Assembly (NCBI GenBank): GCA_954871525.1
Contig: OX940866.1
Coordinates: 16,763,001 to 16,827,000 of the forward strand
Source of the DNA: Parietaria judaica
Lineage: Eukaryota > Streptophyta > Magnoliopsida > Rosales > Urticaceae
DNA length: 64,000 nt
Direction: 5' to 3'
The notes below the pieces were generated by a model, which was given only the letters and a program-made list of their open reading frames with translations, did not search any database and was not told where the DNA came from. The position numbers were made by a program, and so were the translations under genes. Every line of letters begins with the position of its first letter. Within the stretch, counting starts at the first letter, position 1. Shown here piece by piece: positions 47,279 to 61,269 of the stretch.

Positions 47279-50200
47279 TAAAATGGGAAAAAGGCTCAGT
47301 TTTTTTTGCAGCACGCATTAATTGTTGAAACTGGGTTTTTAGAGAGCTACAAAAACTTTTAATGACAAAACTAACCCAATTTCTAATAATAGCACCCTAA
47401 TTCAGGTCTAGCACACAAATCTCATCAAGAACCCATCGTATTTGCCCTCGTAAGAAAACAAATTTTTAACACTTTTCGGTTAAGATTTTAACCCATTAAC
47501 GACTTGCAATAGAAACTACGAGATAGTGCTTCGCTATTTAGGCATTAAAATAAGTAAATGTGATACAATTACACATTATTAAGCATTTTGAAGTTCATTT
47601 TTTGTTTAAAATATCGTTTAATTAGGGTTCTTTCGCGTAAAATGGGAAAAAGGCTCAGTTTTTTTGGAGCACGCATTAATTGTTGAAATTGGGTTTTTAG
47701 AGAGCTACAAATACTTTTAATGACAAAACTAACCCAATTTCTAATAATAGCACCCTAATTAAGGTCTAGCACACAAATCTCATCAAGAACCCATCGTATT
47801 TGCCCTCGTAAGAAAACCAATTTTTAACACTTTTCGGTTAAGATTTTAACCCATTAACGACTTGCTATAGAAACTACGAGATAGTGCTTCGCTATTTAGG
47901 CATTAAAATAAGTAAATGTGATAAAATTACACATTATTAAGCATTTTGAAGTTCATTTTTTTATTAAAATATTGTTTAATTAGGGTTCTTTCGCAAAAAA
48001 TGGGAAAAAGACTCAGTTTTTTTTGGAGCACGCATTAATTGTTGAAACTGGGTTTTAAGAAAGCTCCAAAAACTTTTAATGCCAAAACAAACCCAATTTA
48101 TAATAATAGCACCCTAATGAAGGTCTAGCAACTCAAATATCATCAAGAACCCATCGTATTTGCCCTCGTAAGAAAACCAATTTTTAACACTTTTCGGTTA
48201 AGATTTTAACCCATTAACGACTTGCTATAGAAACTACGAGATAGTGCTTCGCTATTTAGGCATTAAAATAAGTAAATGTGATACAATTACACATTATTAA
48301 GCATTTTGAAGTTCATTTTTTGATTAAAATATCGTTTAATTAGGGTTCTTTCGCAAAAAATGGGAAAAAGACTCAGGTTTTTTTGGAGCACGCATTAATT
48401 GTTGAAACTGGGTTTTTAGAGAGCTACAAAAACTTTTAATGACAAAACTAACCCAATTTATAATAATACCACCCTAATAAAGTTCTAGCAGCTCAAATCT
48501 CATCAAGAACCCATCGTATTTGCCCTCGTAAGAAAACCAATTTTTAACACTTTTCGGTTAAGATTTTAACCCATTAACGACTTGCTATAGAAACTACGAG
48601 ATAGTGATTCGCTATTTAGGCATTAAAATAAGTAAATATGATACAATTACACATTATTAAGAATTTTGAAGTTCATTTTTCGTTTAAAATATCGTTTAAT
48701 TAGGGTTCTTTCGCAAAAAATGGGAAAAAGACTCAGTTTTTTTTGGAGCACGCATTAATTGTTGAAACTGGGTTTTAAGAAATCTCCAAAAACTTTTAAT
48801 GCCAAAACTAACCCAATTTCTAATAATAGCACCCTAATAAGGTCTAGCAACTCAAATCTCATCAAGAACCCATCGTATTTGCCCTCGTAAGAAAACCAAT
48901 TTTTAACACTTTTCGGTTAAGATTTTAACCCATTAACGACTTGCTATAGAAACTACGAGATAGTGCTTCGCTATTTAGGCATTAAAATAAGTAAATGTGA
49001 TACAATTACACATTATTAAGCATTTTGAAGTTCATTTTTTGTTTAAAATATCGTTTAATTAGGGTTCTTTCGCAAAAAATGGGAAAAAGACTCAGTTTTT
49101 TTTGGAGCACGCATTAATTGTTGAAACTGGGTTTTTAGAGAGCTACAAAAACTTTTAATGACAAAACTAACCCAATTTATAATAATACCACCCTAATAAA
49201 GTTCTAGCAACTCAAATCTCATCAAGAACCCATCGTATTTGCCCTCGTAAGAAAACCAATTTTTAACACTTTTCGGTTAAGATTTTAACCCATTAACGAC
49301 TTGCTATAGAAACTACGAGATAGTGCTTCGCTATTTAGGCATTAAAATAAGTAAATGTGATACAATTACACATTATTAAGAATTTTGAAGTTCATTTTTT
49401 GTTTAAAATATCGTTTAATTAGGGTTCTTTCGCGTAAAATGGGAAAAAGGCTCAGTTTTTTTTGGAGCACGCATTAATTGTTGAAACTGGGTTTTTAGAG
49501 AGCTACAAAAACTTTTAATGAAAAAACTAACCCAATTTCTAATAATAGCACCCTAATTCAGGTCTAGCACACAAATCTCATCAAGAACCCATCGTATTTG
49601 CCCTCGTAAGAAAACCAATTTTTAACACTTTTCGGTTAAGATTTTAACCCATTAACGACTTGCAATAGAAACTACGAGATAGTGCTTCGCTATTTAGGCA
49701 TTAAAATAAGTAAATGTGATACAATTACACATTATTAAGCATTTTGAAGTTCATTTTTTGTTTAAAATATCGTTTAATTAGGGTTCTTTCGCGTAAAATG
49801 GGAAAAAGGCTCAGTTTTTTTTGGAGCACGCATTAATTGTTGAAACTGGGTTTTTAGAGAGCTACAAAAACTTTTAATGACAAAACTAACCCAATTTCTA
49901 ATAATAGCACCCTAATTAAGGTCTAGCACACAAATCTCATCAAGAACCCATCGTATTTGCCCTCGTAAGAAAACCAATTTTTAACACTTTTCGGTTAAGA
50001 TTTTAACCCATTAACGACTTGCTATAGAAACTACGAGATAGTGCTTCGCTATTTAGGCATTAAAATAAGTAAATGTGATAAAATTACACATTATTAAGCA
50101 TTTTGAAGTTCATTTTTTGTTTAAAATATCGTTTAATTAGGGTTCTTTCGCAAAAAATGGGAAAAAGACTCAGTTTTTTTTGGAGCACGCATTAATTGTT

Positions 50201-51951
50201 GAAACTGGGTTTTAAGAAAGCTCCAAAAACTTTTAATGCCAAAACAAACCCAATTTATAATAATAGCACCCTAATGAAGGTCTAGCAACTCAAATATCAT
50301 CAAGAACCCATCGTATTTGCCCTCGTAAGAAAACCAATTTTTAACACTTTTCGGTTAAGATTTTAACCCATTAACGACTTGCTATAGAAACTACGAGATA
50401 GTGCTTCGCTATTTAGGCATTAAAATAAGTAAATGTGATAAAATTACACATTATTAAGCATTTTGAAGTTCATTTTTTTATTAAAATATTGTTTAATTAG
50501 GGTTCTTTCGCAAAAAATGGGAAAAAGACTCAGTTTTTTTTGGAGCACGCATTAATTGTTGAAACTGGGTTTTAAGAAAGCTCCAAAAACTTTTAATGCC
50601 AAAACAAACCCAATTTATAATAATAGCACCCTAATGAAGGTCTAGCAACTCAAATATCATCAAGAACCCATCGTATTTGCCATCGTAAGAAAACCAATTT
50701 TTAACACTTTTCGGTTAAGATTTTAACCCATTAACGACTTGCTATAGAAACTACGAGATAGTGCTTCGCTATTTAGGCATTAAAATAAGTAAATGTGATA
50801 CAATTACACATTATTAAGCATTTTGAAGTTCATTTTTTGATTAAAATATCGTTTAATTAGGGTTCTTTCGCAAAAAATGGGAAAAAGACTCAGTTTTTTT
50901 TGGAGCACGCATTAATTGTTGAAACTGGGTTTTTAGAGAGCTACAAAAACTTTTAATGACAAAACTAACCCAATTTATAATAATACCACCCTAATAAAGT
51001 TCTAGCAACTCAAATCTCATCAAGAACCCATCGTATTTGCCCTCGTAAGAAAACCAATTTTTAACACTTTTCGGTTAAGATTTTAACCCATTAACGACTT
51101 GCTATAGAAACTACGAGATAGTGCTTCGCTATTTAGGCATTAAAATAAGTAAATATGATACAATTACACATTATTAAGAATTTTGAAGTTCATTTTTCGT
51201 TTAAAATATCGTTTAATTAGGGTTCTTTCGCAAAAAATGGGAAAAAGACTCAGTTTTTTTTGGAGCACGCATTAATTGTTGAAACTGGGTTTTAAGAAAT
51301 CTCCAAAAACTTTTAATGCCAAAACTAACCCAATTTCTAATAATAGCACCCTAATAAGGTCTAGCAACTCAAATCTCATCAAGAACCCATCGTATTTGCC
51401 CTCGTAAGAAAACCAATTTTTAACACTTTTCGGTTAAGATTTTAACCCATTAACGACTTGCTATAGAAACTACGAGATAGTGCTTCGCTATTTAGGCATT
51501 AAAATAAGTAAATGTGATACAATTACACATTATTAAGCATTTTGAAGTTCATTTTTTGTTTAAAATATCGTTTAATTAGGGTTCTTTCGCAAAAAATGGG
51601 AAAAAGACTCAGTTTTTTTTGGAGCACGCATTAATTGTTGAAACTGGGTTTTTAGAGAGCTACAAAAACTTTTAATGACAAAACTAACCCAATTTATAAT
51701 AATACCACCCTAATAAAGTTCTAGCAACTCAAATCTCATCAAGAACCCATCGTATTTGCCCTCGTAAGAAAACCAATTTTTAACACTTTTCGGTTAAGAT
51801 TTTAACCCATTAACGACTTGCTATAGAAACTACGAGATAGTGCTTCGCTATTTAGGCATTAAAATAAGTAAATGTGATACAATTACACATTATTAAGAAT
51901 TTTGAAGTTCATTTTTTGTTTAAAATATCGTTTAATTAGGGTTCTTTCGCG
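47279..51951 (+). repeat. Hexamer region resumed: one hexamer and one heptamer
   Basis: Starts are 47279 (C4: AATTCAGG, GACAAAAC, AACAAATTT), 47638 (C, 358 bp, TTTTTTTATTAAAATATTG), 47996 (B'), 48356 (A), 48716 (D), 49075 (A), then 49435 (C2), 49794 (C3), 50153 (B'), 50513 (B'), 50873 (A), 51233 (D) and 51592 (A). The order is that of the hexamers before the E cluster, so the E cluster sits inside an older hexamer field. The second unit has an extra B' at 50153 whose tail (GATAAAATT, TTTTTTTATT, ATATTG) is that of the C monomers at 47638, 53725 and 56599, so it is a B'/C recombinant. Confidence 0.88.
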
Positions 51952-54900
51952 TAAAATGGGAAAAAGGCTCAGTTTTTTTTGGAGCACGCATTAATTGTTG
52001 AAACTGGGTTTTTAGAGAGCTACAAAAACTTTTAATGAAAAAACTAACCCAATTTCTAATAATAGCACCCTAATTCAGGTCTAGCACACAAATCTCATCA
52101 AGAACCCATCGTATTTGCCCTCGTAAGAAAACCAATTTTTAACACTTTTCGGTTAAGATTTTAACCCATTAACGACTTGCAATAGAAACTACGAGATAGT
52201 GCTTCGCTATTTAGGCATTAAAATAAGTAAATGTGATACAATTACACATTATTAAGCATTTTGAAGTTCATTTTTTGTTTAAAATATCGTTTAATTAGGG
52301 TTCTTTCGCGTAAAATGGGAAAAAGGCTCAGTTTTTTTTGCAGCACGCATTAATTGTTGAAACTGGGTTTTTAGAGAGCTACAAAAACTTTTAATGACAA
52401 AACTAACCCAATTTCTAATAATAGCACCCTAATTAAGGTCTAGCACACAAATCTCATCAAGAACCCATCGTATTTGCCCTCGTAAGAAAACCAATTTTTA
52501 ACACTTTTCGGTTAAGATTTTAACCCATTAACGACTTGCTATAGAAACTACGAGATAGTGCTTCGCTATTTAGGCATTAAAATAAGTAAATGTGATAAAA
52601 TTACACATTATTAAGCATTTTGAAGTTCATTTTTTGATTAAAATATCGTTTAATTAGGGTTCTTTCGCAAAAAATGGGAAAAAGACTAAGTTTTTTTTGG
52701 AGCACGCATTAATTGTTGAAACTGGGTTTTAAGAAAGCTCCAAAAACTTTTAATGCCAAAACAAACCCAATTTATAATAATAGCACCCTAATGAAGGTCT
52801 AGCAACTCAAATATCATCAAGAACCCATCGTATTTGCCCTCGTAAGAAAACCAATTTTTAACACTTTTCGGTTAAGATTTTAACCCATTAACGACTTGCT
52901 ATAGAAACTACGAGATAGTGCTTCGCTATTTAGGCATTAAAATAAGTAAATGTGATACAATTACACATTATTAAGCATTTTGAAGTTCATTTTTTGATTA
53001 AAATATCGTTTAATTAGGGTTCTTTCGCAAAAAATGGGAAAAAGACTCAGTTTTTTTTGGAGCACGCATTAATTGTTGAAACTGGGTTTTTAGAGAGCTA
53101 CAAAAACTTTTAATGACAAAACTAACCCAATTTATAATAATACCACCCTAATAAAGTTCTAGCAACTCAAATCTCATCAAGAACCCATCGTATTTGCCCT
53201 CGTAAGAAAACCAATTTTTAACACTTTTCGGTTAAGATTTTAACCCATTAACGACTTGCTATAGAAACTACGAGATAGTGCTTTGCTATTTAGGCATTAA
53301 AATAAGTAAATGTGATACAATTACACATTATTAAGAATTTTGAAGTTCATTTATCGTTTAATTAGGGTTCTTTCGCGTAAAATGGGAAAAAGGCTCAGTT
53401 TTTTTTGGAGCACGCATTAATTGTTGAAACTGGGTTTTTAGAGAGCTACAAAAACTTTTAATGACAAAACTAACCCAATTTCTAATAATAGCACCCTAAT
53501 TCAGGTCTAGCACACAAATCTCATCAAGAACCCATCGTATTTGCCCTCGTAAGAAAACAAATTTTTAACACTTTTCGGTTAAGATTTTAACCCATTAACG
53601 ACTTGCAATAGAAACTACGAGATAGTGCTTCGCTATTTAGGCATTAAAATAAGTAAATGTGATACAATTACACATTATTAAGCATTTTGAAGTTCATTTA
53701 TCGTTTAATTAGGGTTCTTTCGCGTAAAATGGGAAAAAGGCTCAGTTTTTTTGCAGCACGCATTAATTGTTGAAACTGGGTTTTTAGAGAGCTACAAAAA
53801 CTTTTAATGACAAAACTAACCCAATTTCTAATAATAGCACCCTAATTAAGGTCTAGCACACAAATCTCATCAAGAACCCATCGTATTTGCCCTCGTAAGA
53901 AAACCAATTTTTAACACTTTTCGGTTAAGATTTTAACCCATTAACGACTTGCTATAGAAACTACGAGATAGTGCTTCGCTATTAAGGCATTAAAATAAGT
54001 AAATGTGATAAAATTACACATTATTAAGCATTTTGAAGTTCATTTTTTTATTAAAATATTGTTTAATTAGGGTTCTTTCGCAAAAAATGGGAAAAAGACT
54101 CAGTTTTTTTTGGAGCACGCATTAATTGTTGAAACTGGGTTTTAAGAAAGCTCCAAAAACTTTTAATGCCAAAACAAACCCAATTTATAATAATAGCACC
54201 CTAATGAAGGTCTAGCAACTCAAATATCATCAAGAACCCATCGTATTTGCCCTCGTAAGAAAACCAATTTTTAACACTTTTCGGTTAAGATTTTAACCCA
54301 TTAACGACTTGCTATAGAAACTACGAGATAGTGCTTCGCTATTTAGGCATTAAAATAAGTAAATGTGATACAATTACACATTATTAAGCATTTTGAAGTT
54401 CATTTTTTGATTAAAATATCGTTTAATTAGGGTTCTTTCGCAAAAAATGGGAAAAAGACTCAGTTTTTTTTGGAGCACGCATTAATTGTTGAAACTGGGT
54501 TTTTAGAGAGCTACAAAAACTTTTAATGACAAAACTAACCCAATTTATAATAATACCACCCTAATAAAGTTCTAGCAGCTCAAATCTCATCAAGAACCCA
54601 TCGTATTTGCCCTCGTAAGAAAACCAATTTTTAACACTTTTCGGTTAAGATTTTAACCCATTAATGACTTGCTATAGAAACTACGAGATAGTGCTTTGCT
54701 ATTTAGGCATTAAAATAAGTAAATGTGATACAATTACACATTATTAAGAATTTTGAAGTTCATTTTTTGTTTACAATATCGTTTAATTAGGGTTCTTTCG
54801 CGTAAAATGGGAAAAAGGCTCAGTTTTTTTTGCAGCACGCATTAATTGTTGAAACTGGGTTTTTAGAGAGCTACAAAAACTTTTAATGACAAAACTAACC

Positions 54901-57676
54901 CAATTTCTAATAATAGCACCCTAATTCAGGTCTAGCACACAAATCTCATCAAGAACCCATCGTATTTGCCCTCGTAAGAAAACAAATTTTTAACACTTTT
55001 CGGTTAAGATTTTAACCCATTAACGACTTGCAATAGAAACTACGAGATAGTGCTTCGCTATTTAGGCATTAAAATAAGTAAATGTGATACAATTACACAT
55101 TATTAAGCATTTTGAAGTTCATTTATTGTTTAAAATATCGTTTAATTAGGGTTCTTTCGCGTAAAATGGGAAAAAGGCTCAGTTTTTTTGGAGCACGCAT
55201 TAATTGTTGAAACTGGGTTTTTAGAGAGCTACAAAAACTTTTAATGACAAAACTAACCCAATTTATAATAATAGCACCCTAATTAAGGTCTAGCACACAA
55301 ATCTCATCAAGAACCCATCGTATTTGCCCTCGTAAGAAAACCAATTTTTAACACTTTTCGGTTAAGATTTTAACCCATTAACGACTTGCTATAGAAACTA
55401 CGAGATAGTGCTTCGCTATTTAGGCATTAAAATAAGTAAATGTGATAAAATTACACATTATTTAGCATTTTGAAGTTCATTTTTTGTTTAAAATATTGTT
55501 TAATTATGGTTCTTTCGCAAAAAATGGGAAAAAGGCTCAGTTTTTTTTGGAGCACGCATTAATTGTTGAAACTGGGTTTTAAGAAAGCTCCAAAAACTTT
55601 TAATGCCAAAACAAACCCAATTTATAATAATAGCACCCTAATGAAGGTCTAGCAACTCAAATATCATCAAGAACCCATCGTATTTGCCCTCGTAAGAAAA
55701 CCAATTTTTAACACTTTTCGGTTAAGATTTTAACCCATTAACGACTTGCTATAGAAACTACGAGATAGTGCTTCGCTATTTAGGCATTAAAATAAGTAAA
55801 TGTGATACAATTACACATTATTAAGCATTTTGAAGTTCATTTTTTGTTTAAAATATCGTTTAATTAGGGTTCTTTCGCAAAAAATGGGAAAAAGACTCAG
55901 TTTTTTTTGGAGCACGCATTAATTGTTGAAACTGGGTTTTTAGAGAGCTACAAAAACTTTTAATGACAAAACTAACCCAATTTATAATAATACCACCCTA
56001 ATAAAGTTCTAGCAACTCAAATCTCATCAAGAACCCATCGTATTTGCCCTCGTAAGAAAACCAATTTTTAACACTTTTCGGTTAAGATTTTAACCCATTA
56101 ACGACTTGCTATAGAAACTACGAGATAGTGCTTTGCTATTTAGGCATTAAAATAAGTAAATGTGATACAATTACACATTATTAAGAATTTTGAAGTTCAT
56201 TTTTTGTTTACAATATCGTTTAATTAGGGTTCTTTCGCGTAAAATGGGAAAAAGGCTCAGTTTTTTTTGGAGCACGCATTAATTGTTGAAACTGGGTTTT
56301 TAGAGAGCTACAAAAACTTTTAATGACAAAACTAACCCAATTTCTAATAATAGCACCCTAATTCAGGTCTAGCACACAAATCTCATCAAGAACCCATCGT
56401 ATTTGCCCTCGTAAGAAAACCAATTTTTAACACTTTTCGGTTAAGATTTTAACCCATTAACGACTTGCAATAGAAACTACGAGATAGTGCTTCGCTATTT
56501 AGGCATTAAAATAAGTAAATGTGATACAATTACACATTATTAAGCATTTTGAAGTTCATTTTTTGTTTAAAATATCGTTTAATTAGGGTTCTTTCGCGTA
56601 AAATGGGAAAAAGGCTCAGTTTTTTTGGAGCACGCATTAATTGTTGAAACTGGGTTTTTAGAGAGCTACAAAAACTTTTAATGACAAAACTAACCCAATT
56701 TATAATAATAGCACCCTAATTAAGGTCTAGCACACAAATCTCATCAAGAACCCATCGTATTTGCCCTCGTAAGAAAACCAATTTTTAACACTTTTCGGTT
56801 AAGATTTTAACCCATTAACGACTTGCTATAGAAACTACGAGATAGTGCTTCGCTATTTAGGCATTAAAATAAGTAAATGTGATAAAATTACACATTATTA
56901 AGCATTTTGAAGTTCATTTTTTTATTAAAATATTGTTTAATTAGGGTTCTTTCGCAAAAAATGGGAAAAAGACTCAGTTTTTTTTGGAGCACGCATTAAT
57001 TGTTGAAACTGGGTTTTAAGAAAGCTCCAAAAACTTTTAATGCCAAAACAAACCCAATTTATAATAATAGCACCCTAATTAAGGTCTAGCAACTCAAATA
57101 TCATCAAGAACCCATCGTATTTGCCCTCGTAAGAAAACCAATTTTTAACACTTTTCGGTTAAGATTTTAACCCATTAACGACTTGCTATAGAAACTACGA
57201 GATAGTGCTTCGCTATTTAGGCATTAAAATAAGTAAATGTGATACAATTACACATTATTAAGCATTTTGAAGTTCATTTTTTGTTTAAAATATCGTTTAA
57301 TTAGGGTTCTTTCGCAAAAAATGGGAAAAAGACTCAGTTTTTTTTGGAGCACGCATTAATTGTTGAAACTGGGTTTTTAGAGAGCTACAAAAACTTTTAA
57401 TGACAAAACTAACCCAATTTATAATAATACCACCCTAATAAAGTTCTAGCAACTCAAATCTCATCAAGAACCCATCGTATTTGCCCTCGTAAGAAAACCA
57501 ATTTTTAACACTTTTCGGTTAAGATTTTAACCCATTAACGATTTGCTATAGAAACTACGAGATAGTGCTTCGCTATTTAGGCATTAAAATAAGTAAATGT
57601 GATACAATTACACATTATTAAGAATTTTGAAGTTCATTTTTTGTTTAAAATATCGTTTAATTAGGGTTCTTTCGCG
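51952..57676 (+). repeat. Tetramer higher-order repeat C-C-B'-A, four copies
   Basis: Units start at 51952, 53378, 54803 and 56240 (spacing 1426, 1425 and 1437 bp). Each is C2 or C4, then C, then B' with AATATCATC, then A. The D-A pair of the hexamer is absent, so the tetramer can be read as a hexamer minus one dimer. The second C member has GATAAAATT; at 53725 and 56599 also TTTTTTTATT and ATATTG, and it usually has a seven-T tract (53725, 55162, 56599; 358 bp). A members at 53030, 54443 and 55880 share GTGCTTTGC. Those at 54443 and 55880 share GTTTACAATATCG. Two adjacent monomers (53030, 53378) carry the 12-bp deletion. Confidence 0.88.
53030..53724 (+). repeat. Two adjacent monomers with the 12-bp deletion (348 and 347 bp)
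   Basis: The A monomer at 53030-53377 and the C4 monomer at 53378-53724 both end TTCATTTATCGTTTAATT, the same 12-bp loss seen about 36 kb away at 16009 and 17077. Their subfamilies differ, so either the deletion arose more than once between the two TAT triplets, or the tail was passed between monomers by conversion. The corresponding C4 monomer of the next tetramer (54803) has the undeleted TTTATTG form, which is the expected progenitor. Confidence 0.88.
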
Positions 57677-60600
57677 TAAAATGGGAAAAAGGCTCAGTTT
57701 TTTTTGCAGCACGCATTAATTGTTGAAACTGGGTTTTTAGAGAGCTACAAAAACTTTTAATGACAAAACTAACCCAATTTATAATAATATCACCCTAATG
57801 AAGGTCTAGCACACAAATATCATCAAGAACCCATCGTATTTGCCCTCGTAAGAAAACCAACTTTTAACACTTTTCGGTTAAGATTTTAACCCATTAACGA
57901 CTTGCTATAGAAACTACGAGATAGTGCTTCGCTATTTAGGAATTAAAATAAGTAAATGTGATACAATTACACATTATTAAGAATTTTGAAGTTCATTTTT
58001 TGTTTAAAATATCGTTTAATTAGGGTTCTTTCGCGTAAAATGGGAAAAAGGCTCAGTTTTTTTTGCAGCACGCATTAATTGTTGAAACTGGGTTTTTAGA
58101 GAGCTACAAAAACTTTTAATGACAAAACTAACCCAATTTATAATAATAGCACCCTAATGAAGGTCTAGCACACAAATCTCATCAAGAACCCATCGTATTT
58201 GCCCTCGTAAGAAAACCAATTTTTAACACTTTTCGGTTAAGATTTTAACCCATTAACGACTTGCTATAGAAACTACGAGATAGTGCTTCGCTATTTAGGC
58301 ATTAAAATAAGTAAATGTGATACAATTACACATTATTAAGAATTTTGAAGTTCATTTATTGTTTAAAATATCGTTTAATTAGGGTTCTTTCGCGTAAAAT
58401 GGGAAAAAGGCTCAGTTTTTTTTGCAGCACGCATTAATTGTTGAAACTGGGTTTTTAGAGAGCTACAAAAACTTTTAATGACAAAACTAACCCAATTTAT
58501 AATAATAGCACCCTAATGAAGGTCTAGCACACAAATCTCATCAAGAACCCATCGTATTTGCCCTCGTAAGAAAACCAATTTTTAACACTTTTCGGTTAAG
58601 ATTTTAACCCATTAACGACTTGCTATAGAAACTACGAGATAGTGCTTCGCTATTTAGGCATTAAAATAAGTAAATGTGATACAATTACACATTATTAAGC
58701 ATTTTGAAGTTCATTTTTTGTTTAAAATATCGTTTAATTACGGTTCTTTCGCAAAAAATGGGAAAAAGACTCAGTTTTTTTTGGAGCACGCATTAATTGT
58801 TGAAACTGGGTTTTTAGAGAGCTACAAAAACTTTTAATGACAAAACTAACCCAATTTATAATAATACCACCCTAATAAAGTTCTAGCAGCTCAAATCTCA
58901 TCAAGAACCCATCGTATTTGCCTTCGTAAGAAAACCAATTTTTAACACTTTTCGGTTAAGATTTTAACCCATTAACGACTAGCTATAGAAACTACGAGAT
59001 AGTGCTTCGCTATTTAGGCATTAAAATAAGTAAATGTGATACAATTACACATTATTAAGCATTTTGAAGTTTATTTTTTGTTTAAAATATCGTTTAATTA
59101 GGTATCTTTCGCGTAAAATGGGAAAAAGGCTCAGTTTTTTTTGCAGCACGCATTAATTGTTGAAACTGGGTTTTTAGAGAGCTACAAAAACTTTTAATGA
59201 CAAAACTAACCCAATTTCTAATAATAGCACCCTAATTAACGTCTAGCACACAAATCTCATCCAAAACCCATCGTATTTGCCCTCGTAAGAAAACCAATTT
59301 TTAACACTTTTCGGTTAAGATTTTAACCCATTAACGACTTGCTATAGGAACTACGAGATAGTGCTTCGCTATTTAGGCATTAAAATAAGTAAATGTGATA
59401 CAATTACACATTATAAAGCATTTTTAAGTTCATTTTTTGTTTAAAATATCGTTTAATTAGGGTTCTTTCGCAAAAAATGGAAAAAGACTCAGTTTTTTTT
59501 GGAGCACGCATTAATTGTTGAAACTGGGTTTTTAGAGAGCTACAAAAACTTTTAATGACAAAACTAACCCAATTTATAATAATACCACCCTAATAAAGTT
59601 CTAGCAGCTCAAATCTCATCAAGAACCCATCGTATTTGCCCTCGTAAGAAAACCAATTTTTAACACTTTTCGGTTAAGATTTTAACCCATTAACGACTTG
59701 CTATAGAAACTACGAGATAGTGCTTCGCTATTTAGGCATTAAAATAAGTAAATGTGATACAATTACACATTATTAAGCATTTTGAAGTTCATTTTTTTTT
59801 TAAAATATCGTTTAATTAGGGTTCTTTCGCAAAAAATGGGAAAAAGACTCAGTTTTTTTTTTAGCACGCATTAATTTTTGAAACTGGGTTTTTAGAGAGC
59901 TACAAAAACTTTTAATGACAAAACTAACCCATTTTATAAATATACCACCCTAATAAAGTTCTAGCAGCTCAAATCTCATCAAGAACCCATCGTATTTGCC
60001 CTCGTAAGAAAACCAATTTTTAACACTTTTCGGTTAAGATTTTAACCCATTAACGACTTGCTATAGAAACTACGAGATAGTGCTTCGCTATTTAGGCATT
60101 AAAATAAGTAAATGTGATACAATTACACATTTTTAAGCATTTTGAAGTTCATTTTTTGTTTAAAATATCGTTTAATTAGGGTTCTTTCGCAAAAAATGGG
60201 AAAAAGACTCAGTTTTTTTTCGAGCACGCATTAATTTTTGAAACTGGGTTTTTAGAGAGCTACAAAAACTTTTAATGACAAAACTAACCCAATTTATAAA
60301 TATACCACCCTAATAAAGTTCTAGCAGCTCAAATCTCATCAAGAACCCATCGTATTTGCCCTCGTAAGAAAACCAATTTTTAACACTTTTCGGTTAAGAT
60401 TTTAACCCATTAACGACTTGCTATAGAAACTACGAGATAGTGCTTCGCTATTTAGGCATTAAAATAAGTAAATGTGATACAATTACACATTATTAAGAAT
60501 TTTGAAGTTCATTTTTTGTTTAAAATATCGTTTAATTAGGGTTCTTTCGCGTAAAATGGGAAAAAGGCTAAGTTTTTTTTTTAGCACGCATTAATTGTTG

Positions 60601-61269
60601 AAACTGGGTTTTTAGAGAGCTACAAAAACTTTTAATGACAAAACTAACCCAATTTATAATAATAGCACCCTAATGAAGGTCTAGCACACAAATCTCATCA
60701 AGAACCCATCGTATTTGCCCTCGTAAGAAAACCAATTTTTAACACTTTTCGGTTAAGATTTTAACCCATTAACGACTTGCTATAGAAACTACGAGATAGT
60801 GCTTCGCTATTTAGGCATTAAAATAAGTAAATGTGATACAATTACACATTATTAAGAATTTTGAAGTTCATTTTTTGTTTAAAATATCGTTTAATTAGGG
60901 TTCTTTCGCGTAAAATGGGAAAAAGGCTCAGTTTTTTTTGCAGCACGCATTAATTGTTGAAACTGGGTTTTTAGAGAGCTACAAAAACTTTTAATGACAA
61001 AACTAACCCAATTTATAATAATAGCACCCTAATGAAGGTCTAGCACACAAATCTCATCAAGAACCCATCGTATTTGCCCTCGTAAGAAAACCAATTTTTA
61101 ACACTTTTCAGTTAAGATTTTAACCCATTAACGACTTGCTATAGAAACTACGAGATAGTGCTTCGCTATTTAGGCATTAAAATAAGTAAATGTGATAAAA
61201 TTACACATTATTAAGCATTTTGAAGTTCATTTTTTTATTAAAATATTGTTTAATTAGGGTTCTTTCGCA
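56957..61269 (+). repeat. 12-mer higher-order repeat, copy 1 (4313 bp)
   Basis: Starts are 56957 (B'), 57317 (A), 57677 (F with ATATCACC, AATATC, CCAACTTTT, AGGAATTA), 58036 (F), 58395 (F, TTACGGTTC), 58754 (A, CCTTCGTAAG, ACTAGCTATAG, TAGGTATC), 59114 (C, AATTAACG, ATCCAAAACCC, ATAGGAAC, TTATAAAGC), 59473 (A, 359 bp, one G lost from TGGG), 59832 and 60192 (E), 60552 (F, ten-T tract) and 60911 (recombinant). The private marks of the third to seventh members recur in order 4313 bp downstream. Two E monomers here link this unit to the cluster at 43677-47278. Confidence 0.92.
60911..61269 (+). repeat. Recombinant monomer at the 12-mer duplication junction
   Basis: Its left half is F (CAGCACG, AATGAAGG, TAGCACAC). 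Its right half has GATAAAATT, TTTTTTTATT and ATATTG, as in the C monomer at 56599-56956 that precedes copy 1. It is followed by B', just as that monomer is. It is therefore the join expected from an unequal crossover that duplicated the 4.3-kb unit. It also has the private TTTTCAGTTAAG, which removes the outer pair of the GGTTAA/TTAACC hairpin. Confidence 0.86.
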
